Source: Streptomyces sp. HM190
GTDB taxonomy: Bacteria; Actinomycetota; Actinomycetes; Streptomycetales; Streptomycetaceae
DNA: 64,000 nucleotides
Direction of reading: 5' to 3'
NCBI RefSeq assembly: GCF_009857135.1
Contig: NZ_CP047318.1
Span: forward strand, 1,674,001-1,738,000
Positions 23,492 to 32,812 of the stretch are shown piece by piece (the first letter of the stretch is position 1; the number at the start of each line of letters is the position of its first letter). A program made the translations under genes and the position numbers. The notes under the pieces were generated by a model that saw only the letters and a list, made by a program, of their open reading frames with translations, did no database searches and was not told the DNA's origin.

Positions 23492-24586
23492 TCACCCCCT
23501 CCCCGCGACGCCCCGGACGCCGGTCAGGTGGGCGAAGACGACGACGTTGCTCGTGTAGCCCTTCCTCCGGTCGTACGCCCCGCCGCAGGTGATCAGGCGC
23601 AGCTCGGGACGGTTCCGGGTGCCGTAGACCAGCTCGTTGGGGAAGTGGGCCTTCTCGTACGTCTTCACGGCGTCCACCGTGTAGACGGCGGTACGGCCGT
23701 CGGCGCGCCGGACCTCGACGACACGACCGCGTTGGACCATGTCCAGCGCGGCGAACACGGCGGGACCCGTCCGGGTGTCGCGATGGCCGACCACGACCGC
23801 CGTGCCGGGACCGCCGGGTGCGGGGCCCTCCGCGTACCAGCCGACGAGCTTCGGCCGGTCGTCCGGCGGCGCGGGCAGCCGTCCCTCACGGTCGAGGCGG
23901 AGTTCCATGACCGGGGCCCTGATGCCCAGGGAGGGGACGCTGACGGTCTTCGCCGGCGAGGGCGGGAGCGTACGGGGCCCCGCGGGCCCACGCGGCTTCG
24001 CCGGCCGCTCGGCGGTGGGGCGGGCGGGCCCGGTGGGGCCGGGACGTGCCGGCCGGCCGGCCGCCGGGCCGGAGCTCTCGGCGGGGGCGGACCCCGCAGA
24101 TCCCGCGGGCCCCGCACGCCCGGCGACGCGCCCCCCTCCGGAAGCCGCCCCTGGCGAAGGCGGTCCGGGCGCCCCCGGCACACCGGAGAACGCGCCGGGT
24201 CCGCCGGGCCGACCGGACCCACCCGCCCCGCCCGTCCCACCCGTCGGCCCGGAGGCCGCCGCTCCCTCCGCCGCCGACGCGGCCCCGGGCGCCGCGGTCG
24301 CGTCCGGTGGTGTGCGGGGCGGGGGCGCCGTCCCGGGGCGCGCCGCGGGCGAGCGCGTGAGCCGTGGGGATGGGGAGTGGCGGGGCGCCGGGGTGCGCGA
24401 TGTCCCCGCATCGCGCGCCCCCTGCCGGGCCCCGGCGAGGTCGGCCTCGTGGGGGCCGCCCCGCTCCTCGTCCTTCGCCCAGTTCGCGACGCTCACCACC
24501 AGCACGACGGTCAGCACGATCGTCCGTGTGAGGCGGTAGGCGCGCGTCCGGTGCCAGGGCCGCGGGGCGCGTCTACGCGGCGCCAT
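23492..24586 (-). CDS. class F sortase with long Pro/Gly/Ala linker
   Basis: ATG 24586 gives 364 aa and overlaps the end of the upstream gene. A transmembrane anchor (about residues 17-38) is followed by about 170 residues of low-complexity Pro/Gly/Ala-rich linker. The sortase domain then has VVVGHRDT (His about 263), LITCGGAYD (Cys about 333) and the nearby RRKGYTSNVVVFAHL supplying Arg. Class F sortases are common in Actinobacteria and poorly characterised. The gene immediately upstream encodes a secreted protein with a sortase-substrate-like tail, so this is a dedicated pair by inference. Confidence 0.92.
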   Translation of the reverse strand: MAPRRRAPRPWHRTRAYRLTRTIVLTVVLVVSVANWAKDEERGGPHEADLAGARQGARDAGTSRTPAPRHSPSPRLTRSPAARPGTAPPPRTPPDATAAPGAASAAEGAAASGPTGGTGGAGGSGRPGGPGAFSGVPGAPGPPSPGAASGGGRVAGRAGPAGSAGSAPAESSGPAAGRPARPGPTGPARPTAERPAKPRGPAGPRTLPPSPAKTVSVPSLGIRAPVMELRLDREGRLPAPPDDRPKLVGWYAEGPAPGGPGTAVVVGHRDTRTGPAVFAALDMVQRGRVVEVRRADGRTAVYTVDAVKTYEKAHFPNELVYGTRNRPELRLITCGGAYDRRKGYTSNVVVFAHLTGVRGVAGRG

Positions 24587-25172
24587 CGGCGCGACGGCGG
24601 CGCAGTCGCAGATAGGCGACCCCGCCGACCGCGGCGACACCCACCGCGGCGGCCCCGGCGACCGGAGAGAAGTCCTGCGTCATGGCGAGACCGCCGCCGC
24701 CGGCCGGGGGGCCGCCGTTGGGGGCGACGGGGCAGTCGACGTTGAAGTCCTTGAACTTGGGCGCGGCCGTCTCACCGACGATCCGCCAGGTCAGCCGGTA
24801 GTCGCCCTCCTGGAACCGGACGGCTCCCTCGGGTGTCACCGGCGGGGTGTGACCGGTGCCGTCGACGCCGAGCACGATGGCGCCCTCGGCGACGGGGGCG
24901 GGGACCGCGGCGGGCGGCAGCTTGTCGATGGTCCAGGCGATGCTCTGTCCCGCACGGAAGTTGAACGCGGCCAGGTAGAAGTCGCAGACGTTCGGCTGGC
25001 TGCGCTGGCTGCTGAACGGGAGGCCCACCCGGTGGATCTTGACGTCGGGGTCGCCCGGCGCCGCGACGGCGGCCGGTGCCGAGATCATGGTGGCTCCCGT
25101 GGCGGCGAGCGTCGCGAGGACGGCGGCACTCGCGCGTGCTCCGGCGCGGCGGGGGCGGGACGAGGTGGACAT
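24573..25172 (-). CDS. secreted surface protein, putative class F sortase substrate
   Basis: ATG 25172 (199 aa) follows GGAGGTCGTGC. A signal peptide ends near AAVAAPG. The mature part has two cysteines that may pair (NVCDF and FNVDCPVAP). At the C-terminus LAMTQ (residues 162-166) precedes a hydrophobic helix (SPVAGAAAVGVAAVGGVAYL) and a RLRRRR tail, the architecture of a cell-wall sorting signal but with Gln where LAxTG has Gly. Its stop lies inside the sortase gene start region (14-nt overlap), so the two are translationally linked. Confidence 0.8.
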   Translation of the reverse strand: MSTSSRPRRAGARASAAVLATLAATGATMISAPAAVAAPGDPDVKIHRVGLPFSSQRSQPNVCDFYLAAFNFRAGQSIAWTIDKLPPAAVPAPVAEGAIVLGVDGTGHTPPVTPEGAVRFQEGDYRLTWRIVGETAAPKFKDFNVDCPVAPNGGPPAGGGGLAMTQDFSPVAGAAAVGVAAVGGVAYLRLRRRRADGAA

Positions 25173-25272
25173 GCACGACCTCCGAGTCAGGTGATTGTCA
25201 TACAAATCACGCTTTCACCTGACTCTCTGTCACATCACGGGGGCGGCGGCGGGAGCCGCGCCTCACACGCCG

Positions 25273-26526
25273 TCAGAGATCCCTCTTCCGGCTCAATACC
25301 GCCCCGATCCGGGAACCGCGCCGCCCTGCGGAACCCTTCTTCCCACCGCCCTCCGGTGCCGCTGCGACCGGGGAACGCAGGGCGATCCCCGACGACACCA
25401 GCAGCAGCGCGCCGAGCATCACGAACGGCGCGGCCACCCCCGCGACACCGGCGACCAGACCCGCGGCGGCGGGGGCCGCGACCTGTCCGAGCCGGTTGCC
25501 CGTGAGCCGGAGCGCGAGGGCGGTGGAGCGGGCGTCGTCCGGGGCGGCGTGGACGACCGTCGTCATGGACAGCGGCTGCCCGACCCCGAGGCAGAAACCG
25601 AGCGCGGCGAGCATCAGGGCCAGCGCCCACACGGGCACCGGCACCGCGATCCCCGCGCACAGCACGGCACCGAGCACACACGTCACGGTGAGCAGGGCGG
25701 TCCGGCCGAGCCACCGCAGCATGGGCGTCATCACCAGACGGCAGGCGATGGTCGCGGCGGCCCGCAGGCTCAGCAGGAGGCCGATGACGGACGGCGCGAT
25801 CCCGCGGTCCTCCCCGACGACCGGGAGGTAGGCGGTGAGGATGTCGGTCGCCGACAGCACCGCGAGGCTGATGAGGATGCCGCCGGGCACCCCCCTGGTG
25901 CGCAGGATGCGGTGCACGGGGACCCGTTCGCCCCGCTCGGTACGGGACTCTGGGTCCACGGGCCGCTCGATGCGCCACAGCGAGGTGAACGCGACCGCCG
26001 CCCCCGCGCCCGCCACCACCAGCGCCAGGGCACTCGTCCGCGCCATGTCCGGGCCGCCGATGAGGGCGCCCGCGGCGACGGGGCCGATCAGTTGGCCGAG
26101 GGAGGCGCCGATGGTGAAGTGGCCGAAGTTGCGGTCGTGTTCGTGCGGCGCGGACTGCCGGGCGACCAGCGACTGGGCGCCGATGACGAAGGAGAGGTGG
26201 CCGAGGCCCATCACCCCGCTCCAGACGGCCATCGCCACCAGGGAGTCCGCCAGACCGCTCAGCGCGCAGCCCCCGGCGATGAGGACGACGCCGACGGGCA
26301 GCAGCGGCGCGCAGCGCCCCCGGTCGGTCCTGCGGCCGAGCGGGACCGCGGCGAACAGCGGGAGCAGGGCGTAGACCCCCGCGATCACACCGATGGCCCG
26401 CTCGTCTGCGCCCAGCGCGAGGGCCCGGTAGGAGACGGCGGGCCGCGCCATCGACACCGCCCCCTGCGCGAAGCTGAAGGCGATGACGAGACGAAGCAGC
26501 CAGCCGCGGTTCCTGCCGGGCCCCAC
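25273..26526 (-). CDS. MFS transporter
   Basis: 417 aa from GTG 26526, with twelve predicted transmembrane segments. GRRTDRGRCAPLLPVG after helix 2 is the MFS loop 2-3 motif, and the GHLSFVIGAQSLVARQ block lies mid-N-domain. It resembles drug or small-solute MFS proteins of unknown specificity. It ends 100 bp from the 5' side of the convergent-free sortase operon and starts 40 bp after the CitMHS gene stop on the same strand, so it could be the distal gene of that transcript. Confidence 0.9.
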   Translation of the reverse strand: MGPGRNRGWLLRLVIAFSFAQGAVSMARPAVSYRALALGADERAIGVIAGVYALLPLFAAVPLGRRTDRGRCAPLLPVGVVLIAGGCALSGLADSLVAMAVWSGVMGLGHLSFVIGAQSLVARQSAPHEHDRNFGHFTIGASLGQLIGPVAAGALIGGPDMARTSALALVVAGAGAAVAFTSLWRIERPVDPESRTERGERVPVHRILRTRGVPGGILISLAVLSATDILTAYLPVVGEDRGIAPSVIGLLLSLRAAATIACRLVMTPMLRWLGRTALLTVTCVLGAVLCAGIAVPVPVWALALMLAALGFCLGVGQPLSMTTVVHAAPDDARSTALALRLTGNRLGQVAAPAAAGLVAGVAGVAAPFVMLGALLLVSSGIALRSPVAAAPEGGGKKGSAGRRGSRIGAVLSRKRDL

Positions 26527-26566
26527 GTGACGATCCTCCTCGACTCGGTCGACGGTGCCCGTCGGC

Positions 26567-28024
26567 TCAGATGATGCCCATCAGGATCCCGGCGCCCAGG
26601 ACCACCAGCGAGGTGAGCGCCGCCCACTTCACGACGAACCTGGTGTGGTCGCCGAACTCGACCTTCGCCATGCCCACGAGGACGTAGACGGCGGGCACGA
26701 GCGGGCTGGACATGTGCAGCGGCTGGCCGACGAGGGAGGCGCGGGCGATCTCCAGGGGCGAGACGCCGTGCGCGGCACCGGCCTCGGCGAGGACCGGCAG
26801 GACGCCGAAGTAGAAGCCGTCGTTGGACATGAAGTACGTGAGCGGCAGGCTCAGGAAGCCGGTGACGAGGGCCATGTGCGGGCCCATGCCCTCGGGGATG
26901 CCGTCGACGATCCACTTGGCCATGGAGTCGACCATGCCGGTGCCCTGGAGGACGCCGGTGAAGACGGCGGCGGCGAAGACCATGCCGGAGACGTTGAGGA
27001 CGTTGTCGGCGTGGGCGGCGAGCCGGGCCTTCTGGTCGGGGATGTGGGGGAAGTTGACCGTCAGGGCGAGCGCGGCGCCGAGGAGGAACAGCACCGGGAT
27101 CGGCAGCCACTCCATGATCATGGCGGTGAGCAGCGTGACCGTCAGCAGCGCGTTGAACCAGTACAGCTTGGGACGCAGCGTCGGGCGGTCGGGGTCGAGG
27201 CCCTGGAGGCGGACGTCGTCGACGTCGTCGTCCTCGGGGTCGGCGTCGGTGCCGGATCCGGCGCCGCCGGTGGTCTTCGCCGTGCGGACCTTGTCGTCAC
27301 CGGAGCCGGCGGCGACGGCGCCCGCGCCGACGAGCACGGTCTCCTCGGACTGCTCCTTCTCCTCGTCCTTGACGATCTTCTCCTGTTCCAGGACCTCGTC
27401 GAGGCTCAGTACACCGAGGCGCTTGCGCTCGCGCAGACCGAGGAAGTAGGCGAGGACGAAGACGAAGAGGAGGCCGACGGCGAGCGCCGGGATCATCGGG
27501 ACGAAGATGTCGCCCGCGTCGAGCTTGAGCGCGGTGGCGGCGCGGGCGGTCGGACCGCCCCAGGGCAGCGTGTTCATCACGCCGTTGGCGGTCGCGGCGA
27601 CACCCGTCATCACGACCAGGCTCATCTTCAGGCGCTTGTACAGCGGGTACATCGCAGAGACGGTGATCATGAAGGTGGTCGAGCCGTCGCCGTCGAGCGA
27701 GACGATCGCGGCGAGCAGGGCCGTGCCGATGACGATGCGCAGCGGGTCGGCCTTGCAGAACTTCAGGATGCCTCGGACGATCGGGTCGAAGAGACCGACG
27801 TCGATCATGAGGCCGAAGTACACGATGGCGAACATGAGCATCGCGGCGGTGGGCGCGAGGTTGCCCACCCCCTCGATGACGTAGTCGCCGAGCTTGGCTC
27901 CCTTCCCTACGAAGACGCAGAAGAGAGCGGGGATCAGCACGAGCGCCGCGATCGGCGACATCTTCTTCATCATGATCAGGACCAGGAAGGTCGCGATCAT
28001 GGCGAAGCCGAGGATGGTCAACAT
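26567..28024 (-). CDS. CitMHS-family citrate (divalent cation-citrate) transporter
   Basis: ATG 28024 (485 aa) starts directly at the first helix (LTILGFAMIATFLVLIMMKK). SLDGDGSTTFMITVSAMYPL and ANGVMNTLPWGGPTARAATA are CitMHS signature blocks, and the C-terminal half repeats the fold (TYFMSNDGFYFGVLPVLAEA). A long acidic cytoplasmic loop (about residues 225-290, many Glu/Asp) separates the halves. Family members carry citrate complexed with Mg, Ca or Fe. Two TTGCTC repeats lie in its AT-richer upstream region near 28115-28135. Confidence 0.93.
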   Translation of the reverse strand: MLTILGFAMIATFLVLIMMKKMSPIAALVLIPALFCVFVGKGAKLGDYVIEGVGNLAPTAAMLMFAIVYFGLMIDVGLFDPIVRGILKFCKADPLRIVIGTALLAAIVSLDGDGSTTFMITVSAMYPLYKRLKMSLVVMTGVAATANGVMNTLPWGGPTARAATALKLDAGDIFVPMIPALAVGLLFVFVLAYFLGLRERKRLGVLSLDEVLEQEKIVKDEEKEQSEETVLVGAGAVAAGSGDDKVRTAKTTGGAGSGTDADPEDDDVDDVRLQGLDPDRPTLRPKLYWFNALLTVTLLTAMIMEWLPIPVLFLLGAALALTVNFPHIPDQKARLAAHADNVLNVSGMVFAAAVFTGVLQGTGMVDSMAKWIVDGIPEGMGPHMALVTGFLSLPLTYFMSNDGFYFGVLPVLAEAGAAHGVSPLEIARASLVGQPLHMSSPLVPAVYVLVGMAKVEFGDHTRFVVKWAALTSLVVLGAGILMGII

Positions 28025-28145
28025 GTGGCTACCTAACGTTCGCCCTTGAACTCCCACCAGGGCACCGGCGGTGCGACGACGTTAGGGCGGCTCCACAAGC
28101 GTTAACAAGACGTTGACATGCGAGCAATAAGAGCAAAACTCCAGG

Positions 28146-30401
28146 TCACAGCGCTGCACCTGCTCGCACCAGCTCCACGGGCACCCCGTTGAGGACCGCG
28201 TTGCCCGACAGGGGATCAAGGAGCGAGCCGTCGAGGAGCTGGTTGACGTTGACGCCGGGGTCGAGCGCGGCGTGGCTCATCCGGGTGCCCGGCCGGTCGT
28301 GTCCCCAGCCGTGCGGAAGGCTCACCACGCCCCGGCGTACGCCGTCGGTGACCTCGGCGGGGGCGGTGACCTCTCCCCCGGCGCCCTTGATCCGTACGGC
28401 GTCCCCGTCGGCGATGTCGAGGCGTGCGGCGTCCTCGGGGTGGATGTGCAGGGTGCAGCGGTTGGTGCCGCCGGTGAGGGCGGGGACGTTGTGGAGCCAG
28501 CTGTTGTTGGACCGCAGATGGCGCCTGCCGATGAGGACGAGGCCGTCCGGGCGCTCCCCGAGGGCCGCGCGGAGCCTCGGCAGGTCGCCGGCGATCGGGC
28601 CCGGCAGCAGTTCGATGCTGCCGCTGACCGTCTTGAGCGGCTGGGGCAGCCGGGGCCGGAGGGGCCCGAGGTCGATGCCGTGCGGGTGGGCGAGCAGCCG
28701 CTCCAGGTTCAGGCCGTCGGGGCGGGCGCCGAAGCCGTCGCCGTACGGGCCGAGGCGCAGCATCATGTCGAGCCGCCGTTCGGGGCCGCTCTCACCGGTG
28801 AGCAGGGCGGACAGTTCCTCGGGGTCCCGGCCGTGGACGGGCGAGTGGGTCTCCTTGACGGCCTTGCCGAGGGTCTGCCGGACGACCAGGTCGTCGACGG
28901 CGGAGCGGTCCGCGCCGTGCATGCCGGTGGCGGCGAGGGTCAGGCGCGCGAGGATCTCGGTCTCCGCCATGCGGCCGTCCTCCAGGGGCACGGCGGCGCG
29001 GTTGTAGCGGACCTGGTTGCGGACGGCGAACGCGTTGAAGGCGAAGTCGAAGTGCGGGGCCTGCGAGGGCGGGGGCGGCGGCAGGACCACGTCGGCGTGG
29101 CGGGCGGTCTCGTTGAGATAGGGGTCGACGCTGACCATGAAGTCGAGCGAGTCGAGGGCCTTGTCGAGGCGGTCGCCGTCGGGCGCGGAGAGCACGGGGT
29201 TGGCGGCGACGACGACGAGGGCGCGGACGGGGCTGCCTTCGGGGGTGGCGGTGTCGATCTCCTCGGCGAGCGCGGACAGCGGCAGTTCGCCCTTGGCCTC
29301 GGGGTGACCGCTCACCCGGCTGCGCCACCGGCCGAGGGCGAAACCGCGGCCGGGTCCGGCGGGCCGGGGTGTCCTGTCCGTGGCGGAGTGGGGGAAGAGG
29401 GCGCCGCCGGGCCGGTCGAGGTTGCCGGTGAGGATGGTGAGGACGTCGACCAGCCAGCTGGCGAGAGTGCCGTGCGGGACGGTGCAGCTGCCGATGCGGC
29501 CGTAGACGGCGGCGGTGGGCGCGGCGGCGAGGTCGCGGGCCATCGCCCGGATCGTGCCGGCCTCCACGTCGCAGGCCCCGGCGACGGCCTCGGGGGTGAA
29601 CTCCCGGACGGCCTCGGCGAGTTCCTCGACGCCCAGGACGACGGGTGCGAGGTCGCCGAGGTCGACGAGGTCCTCCTCGAACAGGACCTGGGCCATCGCA
29701 GCGAGGAGCAGCGCGTCCGTGCCGGGGCGGATCGCCACGTGCCGGTCGGCGAGCTTGGCGGTGCGCGTCCGTCGCGGGTCGACGACGGTGAGGGTGCCGC
29801 CGCGGGCCTTGAGCGCCTTGAGCCTGCCGGGGAAGTCGGGGGCGGTGCACAGGCTGCCGTTGGACTCCAGCGGGTTGGCGCCGAGGAGCAGCAGGTGGTC
29901 GGTGCGGTCGAGGTCCGGTACGGGGATGGCGTGGGCGTCGCCGTACAGCAGTCCGCTGGAGACGTGCTTGGGCATCTGGTCGACCGTGGAGGCGGTGAAC
30001 AGGCTGCGGGTGCCGAGCCCGGCGAGGAGGACGGGCGGGTAGAGGGCGCCGGCCATGGTGTGCACGTTGGGGTTGCCGAGGACGACGCCGACGGCGTGCG
30101 GGCCGTGCGCCTCGACGACCGGTCGCAGTCCGGCGGCGACGGCGTCGAAGGCCTCCGACCAGGTGGCCTCCCGCAGTTCCCCGTCCTCGCGGACCAGGGG
30201 GGTGCGCAGCCGGTCGGGGTCGCCGTCGGCCGCGCCGAAGGAGGCGCCCTTCGGGCAGATGAACCCCTTGCTGAACACGTCGTCCCGGTCGCCGCGGGCC
30301 CGGGTGACCCGGGTGCCCTCGATGGTGAGGGTGAGCCCGCAGGTGGCCTCGCAGAGCGGGCAGATCCGCAGGGCGGTGCGGGAGTCGGGGGTGGTGGACA
30401 C
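28146..30401 (-). CDS. molybdopterin-dependent oxidoreductase (FdhF/NapA-like)
   Basis: The GTG at 30401, preceded by GGGAGGG, gives 751 aa and starts just before the cluster motif. Cys 14, 17, 21 and 49 (CPLCEATCG and GFICPKG) bind one [4Fe-4S]. Molybdopterin domains follow, including NPLESNGSLCTAPDFPGRLK and a C-terminal dinucleotide-binding domain (RHLRSNNSWLHNVPALTGG). It resembles the single-subunit oxidoreductases widespread in Streptomyces, whose electron partner and substrate are unknown. The neighbouring TetR gene and an operator just upstream suggest substrate-induced expression. Confidence 0.92.
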   Translation of the reverse strand: MSTTPDSRTALRICPLCEATCGLTLTIEGTRVTRARGDRDDVFSKGFICPKGASFGAADGDPDRLRTPLVREDGELREATWSEAFDAVAAGLRPVVEAHGPHAVGVVLGNPNVHTMAGALYPPVLLAGLGTRSLFTASTVDQMPKHVSSGLLYGDAHAIPVPDLDRTDHLLLLGANPLESNGSLCTAPDFPGRLKALKARGGTLTVVDPRRTRTAKLADRHVAIRPGTDALLLAAMAQVLFEEDLVDLGDLAPVVLGVEELAEAVREFTPEAVAGACDVEAGTIRAMARDLAAAPTAAVYGRIGSCTVPHGTLASWLVDVLTILTGNLDRPGGALFPHSATDRTPRPAGPGRGFALGRWRSRVSGHPEAKGELPLSALAEEIDTATPEGSPVRALVVVAANPVLSAPDGDRLDKALDSLDFMVSVDPYLNETARHADVVLPPPPPSQAPHFDFAFNAFAVRNQVRYNRAAVPLEDGRMAETEILARLTLAATGMHGADRSAVDDLVVRQTLGKAVKETHSPVHGRDPEELSALLTGESGPERRLDMMLRLGPYGDGFGARPDGLNLERLLAHPHGIDLGPLRPRLPQPLKTVSGSIELLPGPIAGDLPRLRAALGERPDGLVLIGRRHLRSNNSWLHNVPALTGGTNRCTLHIHPEDAARLDIADGDAVRIKGAGGEVTAPAEVTDGVRRGVVSLPHGWGHDRPGTRMSHAALDPGVNVNQLLDGSLLDPLSGNAVLNGVPVELVRAGAAL

Positions 30402-30477
30402 GGGTCCCTCCCGGAGGGCGACGGCGATGACGCTCGGACGGGCGCCGCGCCCACGGGGGCGCGGCGCCGCAGCCGAG

Positions 30478-30493
30478 CATACCGACCGGTATG
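30478..30493. promoter_or_regulatory. TetR operator candidate, CATACCGACCGGTATG
   Basis: CATACC and GGTATG are perfect 6-bp arms around GACC, located 77 bp upstream of the oxidoreductase start and 40 bp past the TetR stop. The first 13 bases recur before the SDR gene at 4032-4047. Confidence 0.6.
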
Positions 30494-30532
30494 CATCAGC
30501 GGGAGGGGCGAGCGGGGCCGGGTCGGACCGGG

Positions 30533-31153
30533 TCAGTCCAGGACGCGCGCGAGATAGGCCCGCAGCAGCTGCCGCGTCTCCTCGATGATCCGCGGGTCGC
30601 CCTCGGGGGAGACCCGGAAGGAGAGATGGACGAGGGTGTCGGCGGTCTCGACGGCGATGAGGAAGGTGCGCCGGAGGTCCTCGTCGGGGGTGCGGCCGAT
30701 GTAGTCGGAGAGCAGCTCCGAGAGGCGGTCGGCGACACGGGTGTTGGGTTCCTGCCGGCTGCCGCCGACGGGGATCTGGTTGCCGAAGTCGATGAGAGCG
30801 AAGCCGGGGGCGTGGCGCTTCATGTCGAGGTACTCGTCGAGGACGGCGTCCATGGCGGTGCGCCAGTCCCGGCCGCCGTCCGCGCCCTCCAGCCGGCGTC
30901 CGACGCGTTCGGTGAAGCGGGCGAGGTTGCGTTCGGCGAGCGCGTCGGCCATCGCGCGCTTGTTGCCGAAGAAGCGGTAGACGGAGCCGATGGGCACACC
31001 GGCGCGCAGCGCCACGGCACGGGTGCTCAGCGCGTCGTAGCCCACCTCGTCGAGGAGTTCGGCGCAGGCGTCGAGGATCCTGGTCAGTCGTTCGGCACTG
31101 CGCCGCTGCACGGGTGCGCGGCGCAAGGAGGCCGCCTGGGACACGGGCTTCAT
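30533..31153 (-). CDS. TetR-family regulator of the oxidoreductase
   Basis: 206 aa from ATG 31153. The HTH includes LSTRAVALRAGVPIGSVYRF and FGNKRAMADAL (about residues 42-72), preceded by a basic N-terminal arm. The ligand domain has no named match. It is on the same strand and 131 bp ahead of the molybdopterin oxidoreductase, with a palindromic operator between them, so repression of that gene is likely. Confidence 0.92.
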   Translation of the reverse strand: MKPVSQAASLRRAPVQRRSAERLTRILDACAELLDEVGYDALSTRAVALRAGVPIGSVYRFFGNKRAMADALAERNLARFTERVGRRLEGADGGRDWRTAMDAVLDEYLDMKRHAPGFALIDFGNQIPVGGSRQEPNTRVADRLSELLSDYIGRTPDEDLRRTFLIAVETADTLVHLSFRVSPEGDPRIIEETRQLLRAYLARVLD

Positions 31154-31458
31154 GATGCCTTTCCGCCGAGGTCCGATGAGCTTCCGGATACAGGTACGGC
31201 CGGTACCGCCACTCCCCCCTCAGCGGTCGAACGCGGCGGACGACGAACATCCGCACGTCCGGGCCCTGCCGGGAGCGTAGAGCACCGCACCGACAAGACG
31301 GAGCCACCCCGGGTCCGGTTCTCCGCCGCGACCCGACGGCACCCGATGGGGCGACACGAGACACCGCGGCTTGCCGCTCCCCGGCCACGACCCTCTTGCG
31401 CCCGCCCGGCCCGAATCCTACGGTGATGCATAGGAATCAGGAGCGCGAGGGAGCGATC
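31154..31458. promoter_or_regulatory. divergent TetR/hmgA region with a good hmgA promoter
   Basis: In this 305-bp gap TTGCGC (31396-31401), a 17-bp spacer and TACGGT (31419-31424) make a strong vegetative-type promoter for hmgA. TCCTA (31416) and TAGGA (31431) bracket the -10 and start point and could be an operator. I see no other gene or repeat here. Confidence 0.6.
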
Positions 31459-32784
31459 ATGAGCGGGGACGCGAGGAAGACGGCCGAAGGGCTGGAGTAC
31501 CTCTCCGGTTTCGGCAACGAGCACGCCTCGGAGGCGGTCCCGGGCGCGCTGCCCCAGGGCCGCAACTCGCCCCAGCGCGCCCCGCTCGGCCTGTACGCGG
31601 AGCAGCTCAGCGGGACCGCCTTCACCGAGCCGCGGGCGCACAACCGCCGCTCCTGGCTCTACCGCGTCCGCCCGTCGGCCGCGCACCCGGCCTTCACCCG
31701 CGCGGACAACGGCACACTGCGCACGGCCCCCTTCACCGAGACGGTCCCCGACCCCAACCGGCTGCGCTGGAACCCCCTGCCGGAGCCCCCGGCCGGCACG
31801 GACTTCCTCGCCGGCCTGTGGACGCTCGGTGGGAACGGCGACGCGGCCCAGCGCTCCGGCATGGCCGTGCACCTGTACCACGCCACGTCCTCCATGGAGC
31901 GGGTCTTCAGCGACGCCGACGGCGAGCTGCTGATCGTGCCGGAGCGCGGCGGCCTGCTCCTGCGCACCGAGTTCGGTCTCCTCCACGCGGAGCCCGGCGA
32001 GGTCGCCCTGGTCCCGCGCGGGGTCCGCTTCCGGGTCGAGCTCCTCGACGCCACCGCCCGCGGCTACGTCTGCGAGAACTACGGCGCCGCCTTCCGGCTG
32101 CCGGACCTCGGCCCGATCGGCGCCAACGGCCTCGCGAACCCGCGCGACTTCCGGGCGCCGGTGGCGGCGTTCGAGGACGCGGAGGGGCCGGTGGAGGTGG
32201 TGAACAAGTTCTGCGGGAACCTCTGGACGGCCACCTACGACCACTCACCGCTGGACGTGGTCGCCTGGCACGGCACCTACACGCCGTACGTCTACGATCT
32301 GCGCCGGTTCAACGTCATCGGCTCGATCTCGTACGACCACCCGGACCCGTCGATCTTCACCGTGCTGACCTCGCCGTCGGACACCCCGGGGCTGGCCGGT
32401 GTGGACTTCGTGGTGTTCGCGCCGCGCTGGCTGGTGGGCGAGGACACCTTCCGGCCGCCGTACTTCCACCGGAACGTGATGAGCGAGTACATGGGCCTCA
32501 TCGAGGGCGCGTACGACGCCAAGACGGCCGGAGAGGGGGGCTTCGTGCCCGGTGGCGGCTCCCTGCACCCGATGATGTCCGCGCACGGCCCCGACCGGGA
32601 GACCTTCGACCGGGCGAGCGCCGCCGAGCTGGTGCCGCAGAAGGTCGACGACGGGCTTGCCTTCATGTTCGAGACGCGGTGGCCGATCCTGACGACCGCG
32701 CAGGCGGCCGGGGCGGACCATCTCCAGCAGGGGTACGACGACGTGTGGTCGGGCCTCCACCGGCACTTCGGTCCGTTGCGCTGA
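31459..32784 (+). CDS. hmgA: homogentisate 1,2-dioxygenase
   Basis: 441 aa from ATG 31459 (GAGGGAG upstream). The opening [20 protein letters not shown] is diagnostic of the family. [14 protein letters not shown] (about residues 337-350) and [11 protein letters not shown] (about 368-378) hold the two His and one Glu iron ligands. The enzyme opens the homogentisate ring to maleylacetoacetate in tyrosine and phenylalanine breakdown. The rest of the pathway (isomerase, fumarylacetoacetase) is not in the window. The GntR gene following by 28 bp is its probable regulator. Confidence 0.97.
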   Translation: MSGDARKTAEGLEYLSGFGNEHASEAVPGALPQGRNSPQRAPLGLYAEQLSGTAFTEPRAHNRRSWLYRVRPSAAHPAFTRADNGTLRTAPFTETVPDPNRLRWNPLPEPPAGTDFLAGLWTLGGNGDAAQRSGMAVHLYHATSSMERVFSDADGELLIVPERGGLLLRTEFGLLHAEPGEVALVPRGVRFRVELLDATARGYVCENYGAAFRLPDLGPIGANGLANPRDFRAPVAAFEDAEGPVEVVNKFCGNLWTATYDHSPLDVVAWHGTYTPYVYDLRRFNVIGSISYDHPDPSIFTVLTSPSDTPGLAGVDFVVFAPRWLVGEDTFRPPYFHRNVMSEYMGLIEGAYDAKTAGEGGFVPGGGSLHPMMSAHGPDRETFDRASAAELVPQKVDDGLAFMFETRWPILTTAQAAGADHLQQGYDDVWSGLHRHFGPLR

Positions 32785-32812
32785 ACGCGCCGGGCCGGGT
32801 ACGGATAGCGTC

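Noticed and set aside
25273..26526. MFS gene as part of the sortase operon
   Set aside because: It starts after the CitMHS stop and ends 100 bp before the surface-protein start; a shared transcript is possible but there is no functional link.
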